64,000 nucleotides of DNA from Streptomyces sp. NBC_01262 (lineage in GTDB: Bacteria > Actinomycetota > Actinomycetes > Streptomycetales > Streptomycetaceae), in contig NZ_CP108462.1 of NCBI RefSeq assembly GCF_036226365.1, positions 1,550,001 through 1,614,000 on the forward strand. Reading direction: 5' to 3'. The notes under the pieces were generated by a model that saw only the letters and a program-made list of their open reading frames with translations, searched no databases and was not told the origin of the DNA. Numbering within the stretch: position 1 is the first letter of the stretch; every line of letters begins with the position of its first letter. Made by a program: the position numbers and the translations under genes. Shown here piece by piece: positions 41,996 through 50,299 of this stretch.

Positions 41996-42577
41996 ATGAA
42001 CGATCATCTGGTTCTACCGACCGGCGACGTCGCCGACGCGGCCCTCGCAATCATGCACAAGACCGTGGACAAGCAGATCGCCGACCACAGCCTGCGCAGT
42101 TTCCACTTCGCACGGCTGACCGCTCAGCAAGAAGGCCTGCTCACCGACGCCGCATACGACGAGGGCCTGCTGTTCGCAGCCACGGCCATGCACGACCTCG
42201 GACTGGGGACACTCGCCGAGGGCAACGCCCGATTCGAGGTCGAAGGCGCGGACATCGCCGCAAAGCTGCTGGCCGAACACGGGGTCCCCGACAGCCACAT
42301 CAGCCGCGTCTGGGAAGCCATCGCCCTGCACAGCTCACTCGGCCTCGCCGACCGCATGGGCCTGCTGACCTACCTGACCCACAAGGGCGTCTTCACCGAC
42401 GGCGGCCGCTTCACCGACCTCTCCCCCGAGCTGCAGGAGCCCGTACGTCTCGCCTACCCACGGTCGCCCGATGACCGCTCGCTCCAGCTGGCCATCGTCA
42501 ACCACGCCCGAAAGTCTCCGAACGCGGCCCCACCCTTCTCCATCGCGGCCGAACTGCTCAGGCAGACCGGCGGCTGA
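41996..42577 (+). CDS. HD-domain metal-dependent phosphohydrolase-like protein
   Basis: 193 aa. HD-domain metal ligands: His in DHSLRSFHFARL, the HD pair in TAMHDLGLG, and later His in IALHSSLGLAD. It is similar in layout to cyanamide-hydratase-like HD proteins. The ATG is the likely start. Divergence from the GlxA-type regulator suggests that the regulator controls this gene. Confidence 0.85.
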   Translation: MNDHLVLPTGDVADAALAIMHKTVDKQIADHSLRSFHFARLTAQQEGLLTDAAYDEGLLFAATAMHDLGLGTLAEGNARFEVEGADIAAKLLAEHGVPDSHISRVWEAIALHSSLGLADRMGLLTYLTHKGVFTDGGRFTDLSPELQEPVRLAYPRSPDDRSLQLAIVNHARKSPNAAPPFSIAAELLRQTGG

Positions 42578-42627
42578 CGGGAGCCAGAAGCAGGCCGAAG
42601 GTACACGCCTCCTCGGCGGGTGCGTTG

Positions 42628-43071
42628 TCAGTACGCCTTGACCGTGCCTGGTTCACCTGTGATCTCGCCGTGCAGCAAGGCTATGAAGGCGTCAGCGAAC
42701 TTCAGCAGGACGCCCGTGCCCAAGTCCCGGCCGAAGGACGTGCGTTCGCCGCCGGTTCCGAACCCGTTGACGACGTCTCTGGGAATCGCCGGGGCCCACT
42801 GCAGCAGCCGCTCGCGAACCCGTTCGGACAGCGCGACGACGATGGCGACTCTGTCCGGGGCCGCTCCGAGGTGTTCGTCCAGACGTGAGGAGACGAAGCC
42901 CATGAAGCCCACTGTCGCTTGGACGTGCCAGTCGTCCCGTGCCGCGTCGAGCCAGGCCGGACGCTCGGTGACGGAGGCGGCTTCTTCGGACAGGAGGTAG
43001 AGCCACACCTCGGCCTGGAAATCACGCGCCCAGAAGCCCTGCTCGCGATATTCCATGTATGAGCTGCCCAT
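42628..43071 (-). CDS. Hypothetical protein
   Basis: 147 aa with Streptomyces-like codon bias. The sequence (FWARDFQAEVWLYLLSEEA, LGTGVLLKFADAFIALLHGE) is helical and acidic with no recognised domain, signal peptide or membrane helix. The start could be ATG 43071 or ATG 43056. It is downstream of and antisense to the HD-domain gene. Confidence 0.65.
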   Translation of the reverse strand: MGSSYMEYREQGFWARDFQAEVWLYLLSEEAASVTERPAWLDAARDDWHVQATVGFMGFVSSRLDEHLGAAPDRVAIVVALSERVRERLLQWAPAIPRDVVNGFGTGGERTSFGRDLGTGVLLKFADAFIALLHGEITGEPGTVKAY

Positions 43072-43254
43072 GGGTGCCAGTAGAGCATCTCGTCATGTTG
43101 AGCCACAGACCGTGCTGTCTGCCATCGGCTGACCGCCCTGCGCACACGACACCGCACGCGGGGTAGGGAACAGCAAAACGCCCGCACCTGGCCGGAGGCC
43201 GGGAACGGGCGCCAATTACCGCTGCGCAAAACTGCCGAACGAGTACAAAAGGTG

Positions 43255-43339
43255 TGTCCGAGGGGGGACTTGAACCCCCACGCCCGATAAAGGGCACTAG
43301 CACCTCAAGCTAGCGCGTCTGCCATTCCGCCACCCGGAC
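43255..43339 (-). tRNA. tRNA-Leu (anticodon GAG)
   Basis: 85 nt with a long variable arm as expected for a class II tRNA. The 5' acceptor GTCCGGG pairs with 3' CTCGGAC (one G-U), and the discriminator is A. The D-arm region GTGGCGGAATGGCAGAC, the anticodon stem GCTAGCTTGAGGTGCTAG with loop CTTGAGG, and the T-arm GGGGGTTCAAGTCCCCC are all present. CCA is not encoded. Confidence 0.96.
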
Positions 43340-43481
43340 CAGGTGTGATGTCACGTGCGGTTTCCCGCGGCGACATGGACAACGATACCAAGGATTCGGG
43401 GTGCGTTTCACCTGCGTATCCCGCTGCCGCCCCGGGGGCGGGAGGGCAGCGGGGAGGCAGCCGGGGAGGCAATGGGGGAGG

Positions 43482-45056
43482 TCAGGCGGGCATGAGGTGG
43501 TAGTCGGGGAAGTTGCCGGGGAGGCGCTCGGGCGGGGGGCCCTGGGTGACGGCGTGGACCAGGAGGTGGCCGCCGACGAAGGCGCCGCGCCAGGAGGCGC
43601 CGAAGCCGCCGAAGAGCTCGGCGCGGTCGCCGCGGGAGCGGGGGTGGTTGTGGCCGGTTTTGAAGGCGCGGATGTGGGGGGCGAGGCGGGCGTAGGTGGC
43701 GGGGTCGTCGGTGGAGAGGGTGGCGACGAGGGCGCCGTTGCTGGCGTTCATGGCGGCGAGGAGTTCGGCTTCGGTGTCGACGAGGACGATGGTGTCGACG
43801 GGGCCGAAGGGTTCGGCGTGGTGGAGGGGGGAGGAGGGGGGCGGGTTGAGGAGGGTGGTCGGGGGGAGGTAGGCGGAGGTGTCCTGGCCGGGGAGGAGGC
43901 GGGCGTCGGCGAGGGTGCCGCGGTGGAGGGGGACGGCGCCGCGGCTGATGGCCTCGGAGACGAGGTCGCCGAGTTCCTTGGCCTTGGCGGCGTTGACGAG
44001 GGGGCCGAAGTCGAGCTCGGGGAGGTCGTCGGCGGGGTCGGCGACGGCCAGGGGGTGGCCGAAGCGGACGGACCGGACGGCAGGGAGGTAGGCGCTCAGG
44101 AAGTCGGCGAAGGCGGAGCGCTGGACGACGAAGCGGGGGTAGGCGGTGCAGCGCTGCTTGGCGTAGTCGAAGGTCTTGCGGATGTGGGTGGCGAGGGCGT
44201 CCCAGTCGGTGTGGTGCCAGATGCCCCAGGTGTTGAGGCCCTCCTGCTCCAGGATGTGGCGTTTGCCCAGGTCGGCGACGGCGGTGGCGACCCGGCCGCC
44301 GGCGTCGCGGCCGCCGACGAAGGAGACGCAGCCGATCTCGGGGGCGCGGACCAGGGCCTCGGAGAGTTCGCCGCCGCTGCCGCTGACCAGGGTGACGGGG
44401 ACGCCCTCGCGGTTGATCAGGGCGCACGCGAGGGTGAGGCAGGCGAGGCCGCCGTCGGTGGGGGTCTTGGCGATGACGGCGTTGCCGGCCAGGGCCTGGA
44501 CGAGCATGGCGTGGACGAGGACGGACATCGGGTAGTTCCAGCTGGCGATGTTGCTGACCGGGCCGGGGAGCGGGGTGCGGTCGCGGACCATGGGGTCGAT
44601 CTCGTCCACGTACCAGCGCACGCCGTCGATGGCCCGGTCGACGTCGGCCTGGGCGAGGCGCCAGGGCTTGCCGATCTCCCAGACCAGGAGGAGGGAGAGC
44701 AGCTCGCGGTGCTCGGTGAGGGCGTCCAGGGCGGCGGCGACGCGCGCCTTGCGCTCGGGGAGCGGGACGGCGCGCCAGGCGCGGTGCTGATCGAGGGAGG
44801 CGCGTACGGCGGCATGCGCGCCGGCGGCGTCGAGGCGGGGCAGGCCCGCGATGGGGGTGCCGTCGACGGGCGAGGTGGTGGGGAGGATACGGCCGTCGGC
44901 GTGCCAGGTGCCCTGCCAAAGGTTGAGGACCCGGTCGGCCCGGAAGGCCTCGGGGGCTGCGGTCAGGCAGCGCTGCCAGGCGTCGGCCCAGGCGGTGCCG
45001 GGCTTGAGGATCAGGGGTGTGTGGGGCACGCGGGGCGTGTCGGTCGTGTGGGTCAT
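43482..45056 (-). CDS. Aldehyde dehydrogenase-superfamily protein
   Basis: 524 aa. ALDH fold: WNYPMSVLVHAMLVQALAGNAVIAK (cofactor-binding region), VTLVSGSGGEL, the general-base Glu region ILEQEGLNTWG (in place of the usual LELGG) and the catalytic Cys in AKQRCTAYPRFVV. The altered Glu motif marks a separate actinobacterial subfamily. The ATG at 45056 has GGAG 8 bases upstream. It lies downstream of sucCD in the oxalate locus, so a role with glyoxylate, formyl-CoA or a related C2/C1 aldehyde is a guess. Confidence 0.85.
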   Translation of the reverse strand: MTHTTDTPRVPHTPLILKPGTAWADAWQRCLTAAPEAFRADRVLNLWQGTWHADGRILPTTSPVDGTPIAGLPRLDAAGAHAAVRASLDQHRAWRAVPLPERKARVAAALDALTEHRELLSLLLVWEIGKPWRLAQADVDRAIDGVRWYVDEIDPMVRDRTPLPGPVSNIASWNYPMSVLVHAMLVQALAGNAVIAKTPTDGGLACLTLACALINREGVPVTLVSGSGGELSEALVRAPEIGCVSFVGGRDAGGRVATAVADLGKRHILEQEGLNTWGIWHHTDWDALATHIRKTFDYAKQRCTAYPRFVVQRSAFADFLSAYLPAVRSVRFGHPLAVADPADDLPELDFGPLVNAAKAKELGDLVSEAISRGAVPLHRGTLADARLLPGQDTSAYLPPTTLLNPPPSSPLHHAEPFGPVDTIVLVDTEAELLAAMNASNGALVATLSTDDPATYARLAPHIRAFKTGHNHPRSRGDRAELFGGFGASWRGAFVGGHLLVHAVTQGPPPERLPGNFPDYHLMPA

Positions 45057-45174
45057 GTGGGTGTCTCCGCTCGTCGACAGGGGCGGATCTCGCGCCGCGC
45101 ACCACATCGGTGCACCAGCTCTATTTCGCCGGTTCCGCCTCGGATCTGGCTAAAGCGCAGGGGGTCGGCGCCCG

Positions 45175-46050
45175 TCATGTGAGGCGTTCGCGTACGAGGC
45201 GGGCCGTCTCCGACGGCGTACGTCCCACGGCGACGCCGGCCGCTTCGAGGGCCCGCTGCTTGGCGGCGGCGGTGCCGGAGGAGCCGGAGACGATGGCGCC
45301 GGCGTGGCCCATGGTGCGGCCCTCGGGGGCGGTGAAGCCGGCGACGTAGCCGACGACGGGCTTGGTGACGTGGGAGGCGATGTGGGCGGCGGCGCGTTCC
45401 TCGGCGTCGCCGCCGATCTCGCCGATGAGGACGATGAGGTCGGTGCCGGGGTCGGCCTCGAAGGCGGTCAGGCAGTCGATGTGGGTGGTGCCGATGACGG
45501 GGTCGCCGCCGATGCCGACGGCGGTGGAGAAGCCGAGGTCTCGCAGCTCGTACATGAGCTGGTAGGTGAGGGTGCCGGATTTGGAGACCAGGCCGATGCG
45601 GCCGGCGGTGGTGATGTCGGCGGGGATGATGCCCGCGTTGGACTGGCCGGGGCTGATCAGACCGGGGCAGTTGGGGCCGATGACGCGGGTGCCGGAGGCT
45701 GCGGCGCGGGCCCGGAAGGCGACGGTGTCATGGACGGGTACGCCCTCGGTGATGACGACGGCGAGGCCGATTCCGGCGTCGGCGGCCTCGTTGACGGCGT
45801 CGCGTACGAAGGGCGGGGGGACGAAGACGACGGTGGTGTCGGCGCCGGTGGCGGCCAGGGCTTCCTTCACGGTACCGAAGACGGGGATCGTGCGGTCGCC
45901 GACGACAGCTTCGGTGCCCGCCTTGCGGGGGTTGACGCCGCCGACGATGTCGGTGCCGGCGGCGAGCATGCGGCGGGTGTGCTTCATGCCCTCGGTGCCG
46001 GTCATGCCCTGGACGATGACCTTGGTTTCACGGTCGATGAAGATGGCCAT
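45175..46050 (-). CDS. sucD: Succinyl-CoA ligase alpha-subunit-like protein (second copy)
   Basis: 291 aa. N-terminal CoA-binding Rossmann domain ([31 protein letters not shown]) and ligase domain with [32 protein letters not shown] and the phospho-His loop [10 protein letters not shown]. The ATG lies five bases after the beta-subunit stop. The pair sits head-to-head with oxalyl-CoA decarboxylase instead of with TCA genes, so it may act on oxalate or formate rather than, or besides, succinate. It would be a paralogue of the housekeeping enzyme, which is not in this window. Confidence 0.92.
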   Translation of the reverse strand: MAIFIDRETKVIVQGMTGTEGMKHTRRMLAAGTDIVGGVNPRKAGTEAVVGDRTIPVFGTVKEALAATGADTTVVFVPPPFVRDAVNEAADAGIGLAVVITEGVPVHDTVAFRARAAASGTRVIGPNCPGLISPGQSNAGIIPADITTAGRIGLVSKSGTLTYQLMYELRDLGFSTAVGIGGDPVIGTTHIDCLTAFEADPGTDLIVLIGEIGGDAEERAAAHIASHVTKPVVGYVAGFTAPEGRTMGHAGAIVSGSSGTAAAKQRALEAAGVAVGRTPSETARLVRERLT

Positions 46051-46055
46051 GGCGA

Positions 46056-47186
46056 TCAGCTCCTGCTCAGTTCGGCGGCCCGCCCGGCCGCGCCGTCCAT
46101 GGTGTCGAGCTGGTGTACGCCGGGGAGTGCGGCGTACCGGAGGATCGCGCGGCCTCGCTCGGCGTTGTTGCCGTCGAGGCGTACGAGGAGGGGTTTCGTC
46201 AGCTCGACGCGGTCCAGGGCCTGGACGATGCCGTCGGCCACGGCGTCGCAGGCGGTGATGCCGCCGAAGACGTTGACGAGGACGGACTTCACGGCCGGGT
46301 CGGAGAGGATGACGGCGAGGCCGTCGGCCATGACCTGGGCGGAGGCGCCGCCGCCGATGTCGAGGAAGTCGGCGGGGGCGGCGCCGGCCAGGGCGACCAC
46401 GTCGAGGGTGGACATGACCAGGCCCGCGCCGTTGCCGATGATGCCGACGGAGCCGTCGAGCTTGACGTAGTTGAGGCCTTTGGCCCTGGCGGCGGCTTCC
46501 AGGGGATCTTCCTCGTCCGGTATTTCGTATGCAGTATGCGCGGGGTGCCGGAAGCGGGCGTTGGCGTCCAGAGTGATCTTGCCGTCGAGGGCGAGGATGC
46601 GGCCGTCCCGGGTCCGGACGAGGGGGTTGACCTCGACCAGAAGGGCGTCCTCCTCGGTGAACACCCGCCACAGGGCGACGAGTACGGGCACGGCTTCCGC
46701 CGGGAGGCCAGCGGCTGCGGCGATCTCGCGGGCGGTGTCCCGGGTGACGCCCTCACCGGGGTCGACGGGGATGCGGGCGAGGGCTTCCGGGCGGGTGGCG
46801 GCGACCTCCTCGATGTCCATGCCGCCCTCGGCGGAGGCCATGGCCAGCCATGCGCCGCCGGCCCGGTCGAGGAGGTACGAGACGTAGAACTCGTCCTGGA
46901 TGTCGGCGGTTTCGGTCAGCATGACCTTGCCGACCCGGTGGCCCTTGATGTCCATACCGAGGATGCGGGCGGCATGGGACGCCGCCTCCTGCGGGTCGGC
47001 GGCGAGCCTCACCCCGCCGGCCTTGCCCCGGCCGCCGGTTTTGACCTGGGCTTTCACCACGGTCCGGCCGCCGAGGAGACGGGCCGCCTCGCGGGCGGCT
47101 TCCGGGTCGTCCACCACGTGGGCGTCGAGCACGGGGACACCGTGCTTCGCGAACAGCTCCCGTGCTTGGTACTCGAACAGATCCAT
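46056..47186 (-). CDS. sucC: Succinyl-CoA ligase beta-subunit-like protein (second copy)
   Basis: 376 aa. ATP-grasp subunit: [75 protein letters not shown] and [10 protein letters not shown]. Around codons for AHTAYEI the gene uses CAT ACT GCA TAC GAA ATA, a run of A/T-ending codons unlike its surroundings, creating a GTATGCA motif (46527-46533) on the plus strand. It is divergent from the decarboxylase gene across the operator region 47283-47318. Confidence 0.93.
   Translation of the reverse strand: MDLFEYQARELFAKHGVPVLDAHVVDDPEAAREAARLLGGRTVVKAQVKTGGRGKAGGVRLAADPQEAASHAARILGMDIKGHRVGKVMLTETADIQDEFYVSYLLDRAGGAWLAMASAEGGMDIEEVAATRPEALARIPVDPGEGVTRDTAREIAAAAGLPAEAVPVLVALWRVFTEEDALLVEVNPLVRTRDGRILALDGKITLDANARFRHPAHTAYEIPDEEDPLEAAARAKGLNYVKLDGSVGIIGNGAGLVMSTLDVVALAGAAPADFLDIGGGASAQVMADGLAVILSDPAVKSVLVNVFGGITACDAVADGIVQALDRVELTKPLLVRLDGNNAERGRAILRYAALPGVHQLDTMDGAAGRAAELSRS
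46527..46540 (-). promoter_or_regulatory. Operator-like TGCATAC motif inside sucC
   Basis: Minus strand CGCATACTGCATAC. The core CTGCATAC equals the first eight bases of the CTGCATACAG motif at 47282 and 50561. It is coded by unusually A/T-rich codons (including ATA for Ile next to it). Confidence 0.45.
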
Positions 47187-47282
47187 CGTCAACGCACCTG
47201 CCTTGGGCTTGAGTTCGCCGTGACGGCAAAGAATCCAGCGCGCGCCCCCTGGACATCGACTTGGCGATGCGGGATAACCATC

Positions 47283-47318
47283 TGCATACAGTATTCGTGT
47301 CCTGTATGCAATGTACAG
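47283..47318 (+). promoter_or_regulatory. Operator region between sucC and oxc
   Basis: A perfect inverted repeat TGCATACAG (47283-47291) / CTGTATGCA (47302-47310) is followed by a second dyad, CTGTATGCAATGTACAG (47302-47318, arms CTGTA/TACAG). It lies 28 bases before the decarboxylase start. Dyads of this kind are typical for GntR/FadR-subfamily proteins, and a gene for one is at 56673. Confidence 0.7.
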
Positions 47319-47345
47319 ACTGCGAACCCGAGGGGTTGAACGCGC

Positions 47346-49055
47346 ATGTCCGACGGCAGCAGCAACGGCAGCAGCACTCCCGGTACATCCGATCTCATCT
47401 CCGGTGGCCATCTCGTCGCCAAGGCCCTCAAGGCAGAGGGGGTCGACCGCATCTACACCCTCTGCGGCGGCCACATCATCGACATCTACGACGGCTGCGT
47501 CGACGAGGGCATCGAGGTCGTCGACGTACGGCACGAACAGGTGGCCGCGCACGCCGCCGACGGCTACGCCCGCATCACCGGCAGGCCGGGCGTCGCCGTC
47601 GTCACCGCCGGCCCCGGCACCACCGACGCCGTCACCGGCGTGGCCAACGCCTTCCGCGCCGAGTCACCCATGCTGCTGATCGGCGGCCAGGGCGCCCACA
47701 GCCAGCACAAGATGGGGTCGCTGCAGGACCTCCCGCATGTCGACATGATGACCCCGATCACCAAGTTCGCGGCCACGGTCCCCGACACCGCCCGCGCCGC
47801 CGACATGGTGTCGATGGCCTTCCGCGAGTGCTACCACGGCGCCCCCGGGCCCTCCTTCCTGGAGATCCCGCGCGACGTGCTGGACGCCAAGGTCCCCGCC
47901 GGGAAGGCCCGGATCCCCGCCACGGGCCGGTACCGCGCCTCCACCCGGCAGGCCGGCGACCCTGCGGCCGTGGAGAAGCTCGCCGACCTCCTCGTGCACG
48001 CCGAGAAGCCCGCCATTCTGCTGGGCAGCCAGGTCTGGACGACCCGCGCGACCGACGCCGCCGTCGAACTCGTACGCACCCTCAATGTGCCCGCGTACAT
48101 GAACGGCGCGGGGCGCGGCACGCTCCCGCCGGGCGACCCGCACCACTTCCAGCTCTCGCGGCGCTACGCCTTTACCGAGGCCGACCTGATCATCATCGTC
48201 GGCACCCCCTTCGACTTCCGGATGGGCTACGGCAAGCGCCTGTCCCCCACCGCGACCGTCGTCCAGATCGACCTGGACTACCGGACGGTGGGCAGGAACC
48301 GCGACATCGACCTCGGCATCGTCGGGGACGCGGGGCTGGTGCTGGCCGCCGTCACCGAGGCGGCGGGCGGGCGGCTCAACGGGGGCGCGGGCAGGCGCAA
48401 GGAGTGGCTGGACGAGCTGCGGGCGGTGGAGACGAAGGCGATCGAGAAGCGGCTGCCGCAACTGCGCTCGGACGCCTCCCCTATCCATCCGTACCGGCTG
48501 GTCAGCGAGATCAACGACTTCCTCACCGAGGACTCGATCTACATCGGCGACGGCGGCGACATCGTCACCTTCTCCGGCCAGGTCGTGCAGCCCAAGTCCC
48601 CCGGCCACTGGATGGACCCGGGCCCGCTGGGGACGCTCGGCGTCGGTATCCCGTTCGTGCTGGCGGCCAAGCAGGCGCGGCCCGACAAGGAGGTCGTGGC
48701 GCTCTTCGGCGACGGGGCGTTCTCGCTCACCGGGTGGGACTTCGAGACGCTGGTCCGCTACGACCTGCCCTTCGTCGGGATCGTCGGCAACAACTCCTCG
48801 ATGAACCAGATCCGTTACGGCCAGGCGGCCAAGTACGGGCCGGAGCGCGAGCGGGTCGGCAACACCCTCGGCGACGTGCACTACGACAAGTTCGCCCAGA
48901 TGCTGGGCGGTTACGGCGAGGAGGTCCGCGACCCGGCCGACATCGCGCCGGCGCTGCGGCGCGCCCGGGAGTCCGGCAAGCCCTCGCTGATCAACGTCTG
49001 GGTCGACCCGGACGCGTACGCCCCCGGAACCATGAACCAGACGATGTACAAGTAG
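47346..49055 (+). CDS. oxc: Oxalyl-CoA decarboxylase-like ThDP enzyme
   Basis: 569 aa. ThDP-dependent decarboxylase/acetolactate-synthase fold: N-terminal pyrimidine-binding domain with the catalytic Glu in [16 protein letters not shown], a central domain, and a C-terminal ThDP-binding motif [21 protein letters not shown]...NN. Position next to a formyl-CoA transferase, an acyl-CoA ligase and an oxalate/formate antiporter supports oxalyl-CoA as substrate (product formyl-CoA plus CO2). Homologues annotated only as thiamine-pyrophosphate-requiring enzymes exist, so specificity is inferred. It has an N-terminal Ser/Gly-rich tail of about 15 residues. The stop is 11 bases before the CoA-transferase. 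Confidence 0.85.
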   Translation: MSDGSSNGSSTPGTSDLISGGHLVAKALKAEGVDRIYTLCGGHIIDIYDGCVDEGIEVVDVRHEQVAAHAADGYARITGRPGVAVVTAGPGTTDAVTGVANAFRAESPMLLIGGQGAHSQHKMGSLQDLPHVDMMTPITKFAATVPDTARAADMVSMAFRECYHGAPGPSFLEIPRDVLDAKVPAGKARIPATGRYRASTRQAGDPAAVEKLADLLVHAEKPAILLGSQVWTTRATDAAVELVRTLNVPAYMNGAGRGTLPPGDPHHFQLSRRYAFTEADLIIIVGTPFDFRMGYGKRLSPTATVVQIDLDYRTVGRNRDIDLGIVGDAGLVLAAVTEAAGGRLNGGAGRRKEWLDELRAVETKAIEKRLPQLRSDASPIHPYRLVSEINDFLTEDSIYIGDGGDIVTFSGQVVQPKSPGHWMDPGPLGTLGVGIPFVLAAKQARPDKEVVALFGDGAFSLTGWDFETLVRYDLPFVGIVGNNSSMNQIRYGQAAKYGPERERVGNTLGDVHYDKFAQMLGGYGEEVRDPADIAPALRRARESGKPSLINVWVDPDAYAPGTMNQTMYK

Positions 49056-49066
49056 GGAGGCCCGCC

Positions 49067-50296
49067 ATGACCAAAGCGCTTGAGGGCATACGCGTCCTCG
49101 ACATGACCCATGTCCAGTCCGGGCCCTCCGCGACCCAGATCCTCGCCTGGCTCGGCGCGGACGTGGTCAAGCTGGAAGCCCCTACCGGCGACATCACCCG
49201 CAAGCAGCTGCGCGACCTCCCGGACGTCGACAGCCTCTACTTCACGATGCTCAACGGCAACAAGCGCAGCATCACCCTCAACACCAAGTCCCCGCGCGGC
49301 AAGGAGCTGCTGACCGAGCTGATCGCCCGCTCGGACATCATGGTGGAGAACTTCGGTCCGGGGGCGGTGGACCGGATGGGCTTCACCTGGGAGCGCATCC
49401 AGGCCATCAACCCCCGGATCATCTACGCCTCCATCAAGGGCTTCGGCGAGGGGCCGTACACCAACTTCAAGGCGTACGAGGTCGTGGCGCAGGCCATGGG
49501 CGGCTCGATGTCGACCACGGGCTTCGAGGAGGGGCCGCCGCTGGCGACGGGGGCTCAGATCGGTGACTCCGGCACAGGATTGCATACAGTAGCCGGTATA
49601 TTGGCGGCACTGTATCAGCGCACCCACACCGGGCGGGGCCAGCGCGTCCAGGTCGCCATGCAGCACGCCGTGCTCAACCTCTGCCGCGTCAAGCTCCGCG
49701 ACCAGCAGCGGCTGACCCACGGCCCGCTCGCCGAGTACCCGAACGAGAACTTCACCGACGAGGTCCCCCGCTCCGGCAACGCCTCCGGCGGCGGCCAGCC
49801 CGGCTGGGCGGTCAAGTGCGCGCCCGGCGGCCCCAACGACTATGTCTACGTGATCGTGCAGCCCGTCGGCTGGCAGCCGCTCACCGACCTCATCGGCCGC
49901 CCCGAGCTGGCCGGGGACCCGGAGTGGGCGACACCGGAGGCCCGGCTGCCCAAGCTGGGCAAGATGTTCCAGCTCATCGAGGAGTGGACCAGCACCCTGC
50001 CCAAGTGGGAGGTGCTGGAGGCCCTCAACGCGCACAACATCCCCTGCGGCCCGATCCTGTCCACCAAGGAGATCATCGAGGACCCGAGCCTGCGCGACAA
50101 CGAGATCGTCGTCGAGGTCGAGCACCCCGAGCGCGGCTCGTACGTCACCGTCGGCAGCCCGCTCAAGCTCTCCGACTCCCCCGCCGACATCCGGCGGTCC
50201 CCGCTCCTCGGCGAGCACAACCACGACATCTACGCCACCGAACTCGGCCTGTCCGCAGCCGAACTGGCCGAGCTCCAGACGAACGGGGTGATCTGA
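49067..50296 (+). CDS. frc: Formyl-CoA:oxalate CoA-transferase-like (class III CoA-transferase)
   Basis: 409 aa, CaiB/BaiF family. Family motifs: [35 protein letters not shown], the catalytic Asp in [12 protein letters not shown] and [22 protein letters not shown]. The ATG at 49067 follows GGGAGG. It moves CoA from formyl-CoA to oxalate, feeding the decarboxylase. Residues [19 protein letters not shown] are coded with many A/T-ending codons (TTG CAT ACA GTA, ATA TTG, TAT), creating operator-like sites (49581-49615) in the coding sequence. Confidence 0.9.
   Translation: MTKALEGIRVLDMTHVQSGPSATQILAWLGADVVKLEAPTGDITRKQLRDLPDVDSLYFTMLNGNKRSITLNTKSPRGKELLTELIARSDIMVENFGPGAVDRMGFTWERIQAINPRIIYASIKGFGEGPYTNFKAYEVVAQAMGGSMSTTGFEEGPPLATGAQIGDSGTGLHTVAGILAALYQRTHTGRGQRVQVAMQHAVLNLCRVKLRDQQRLTHGPLAEYPNENFTDEVPRSGNASGGGQPGWAVKCAPGGPNDYVYVIVQPVGWQPLTDLIGRPELAGDPEWATPEARLPKLGKMFQLIEEWTSTLPKWEVLEALNAHNIPCGPILSTKEIIEDPSLRDNEIVVEVEHPERGSYVTVGSPLKLSDSPADIRRSPLLGEHNHDIYATELGLSAAELAELQTNGVI
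49581..49615 (+). promoter_or_regulatory. Operator-like inverted pair inside the CoA-transferase gene
   Basis: TGCATACAG at 49581-49589 is followed by an inverted ACTGTAT at 49609-49615 pairing with ATACAGT (49584-49590). It is identical in core sequence to the promoter site at 47283, with spacing between the half-sites larger by about one helical turn. Confidence 0.5.
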
Positions 50297-50299
50297 CCA

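Noticed and set aside
43255..43339. tRNA-Leu as an integration (att) site
   Set aside because: No integrase, excisionase or direct repeat of the tRNA 3' end was seen in the flanking sequence.
43401..45182. 593-codon open frame on the plus strand opposite the aldehyde dehydrogenase gene
   Set aside because: It is the antisense shadow of a gene with extreme G/C third positions; its translation is Gly/Glu/Ala/Asp/Val repeats without domain features, while the minus strand encodes a clear ALDH protein.
47261..50296. A single 1011-codon frame covering oxc and frc
   Set aside because: Its first 600 codons are out of frame with oxc and Arg/Pro-rich; only the part from 49067 is the real CoA-transferase.
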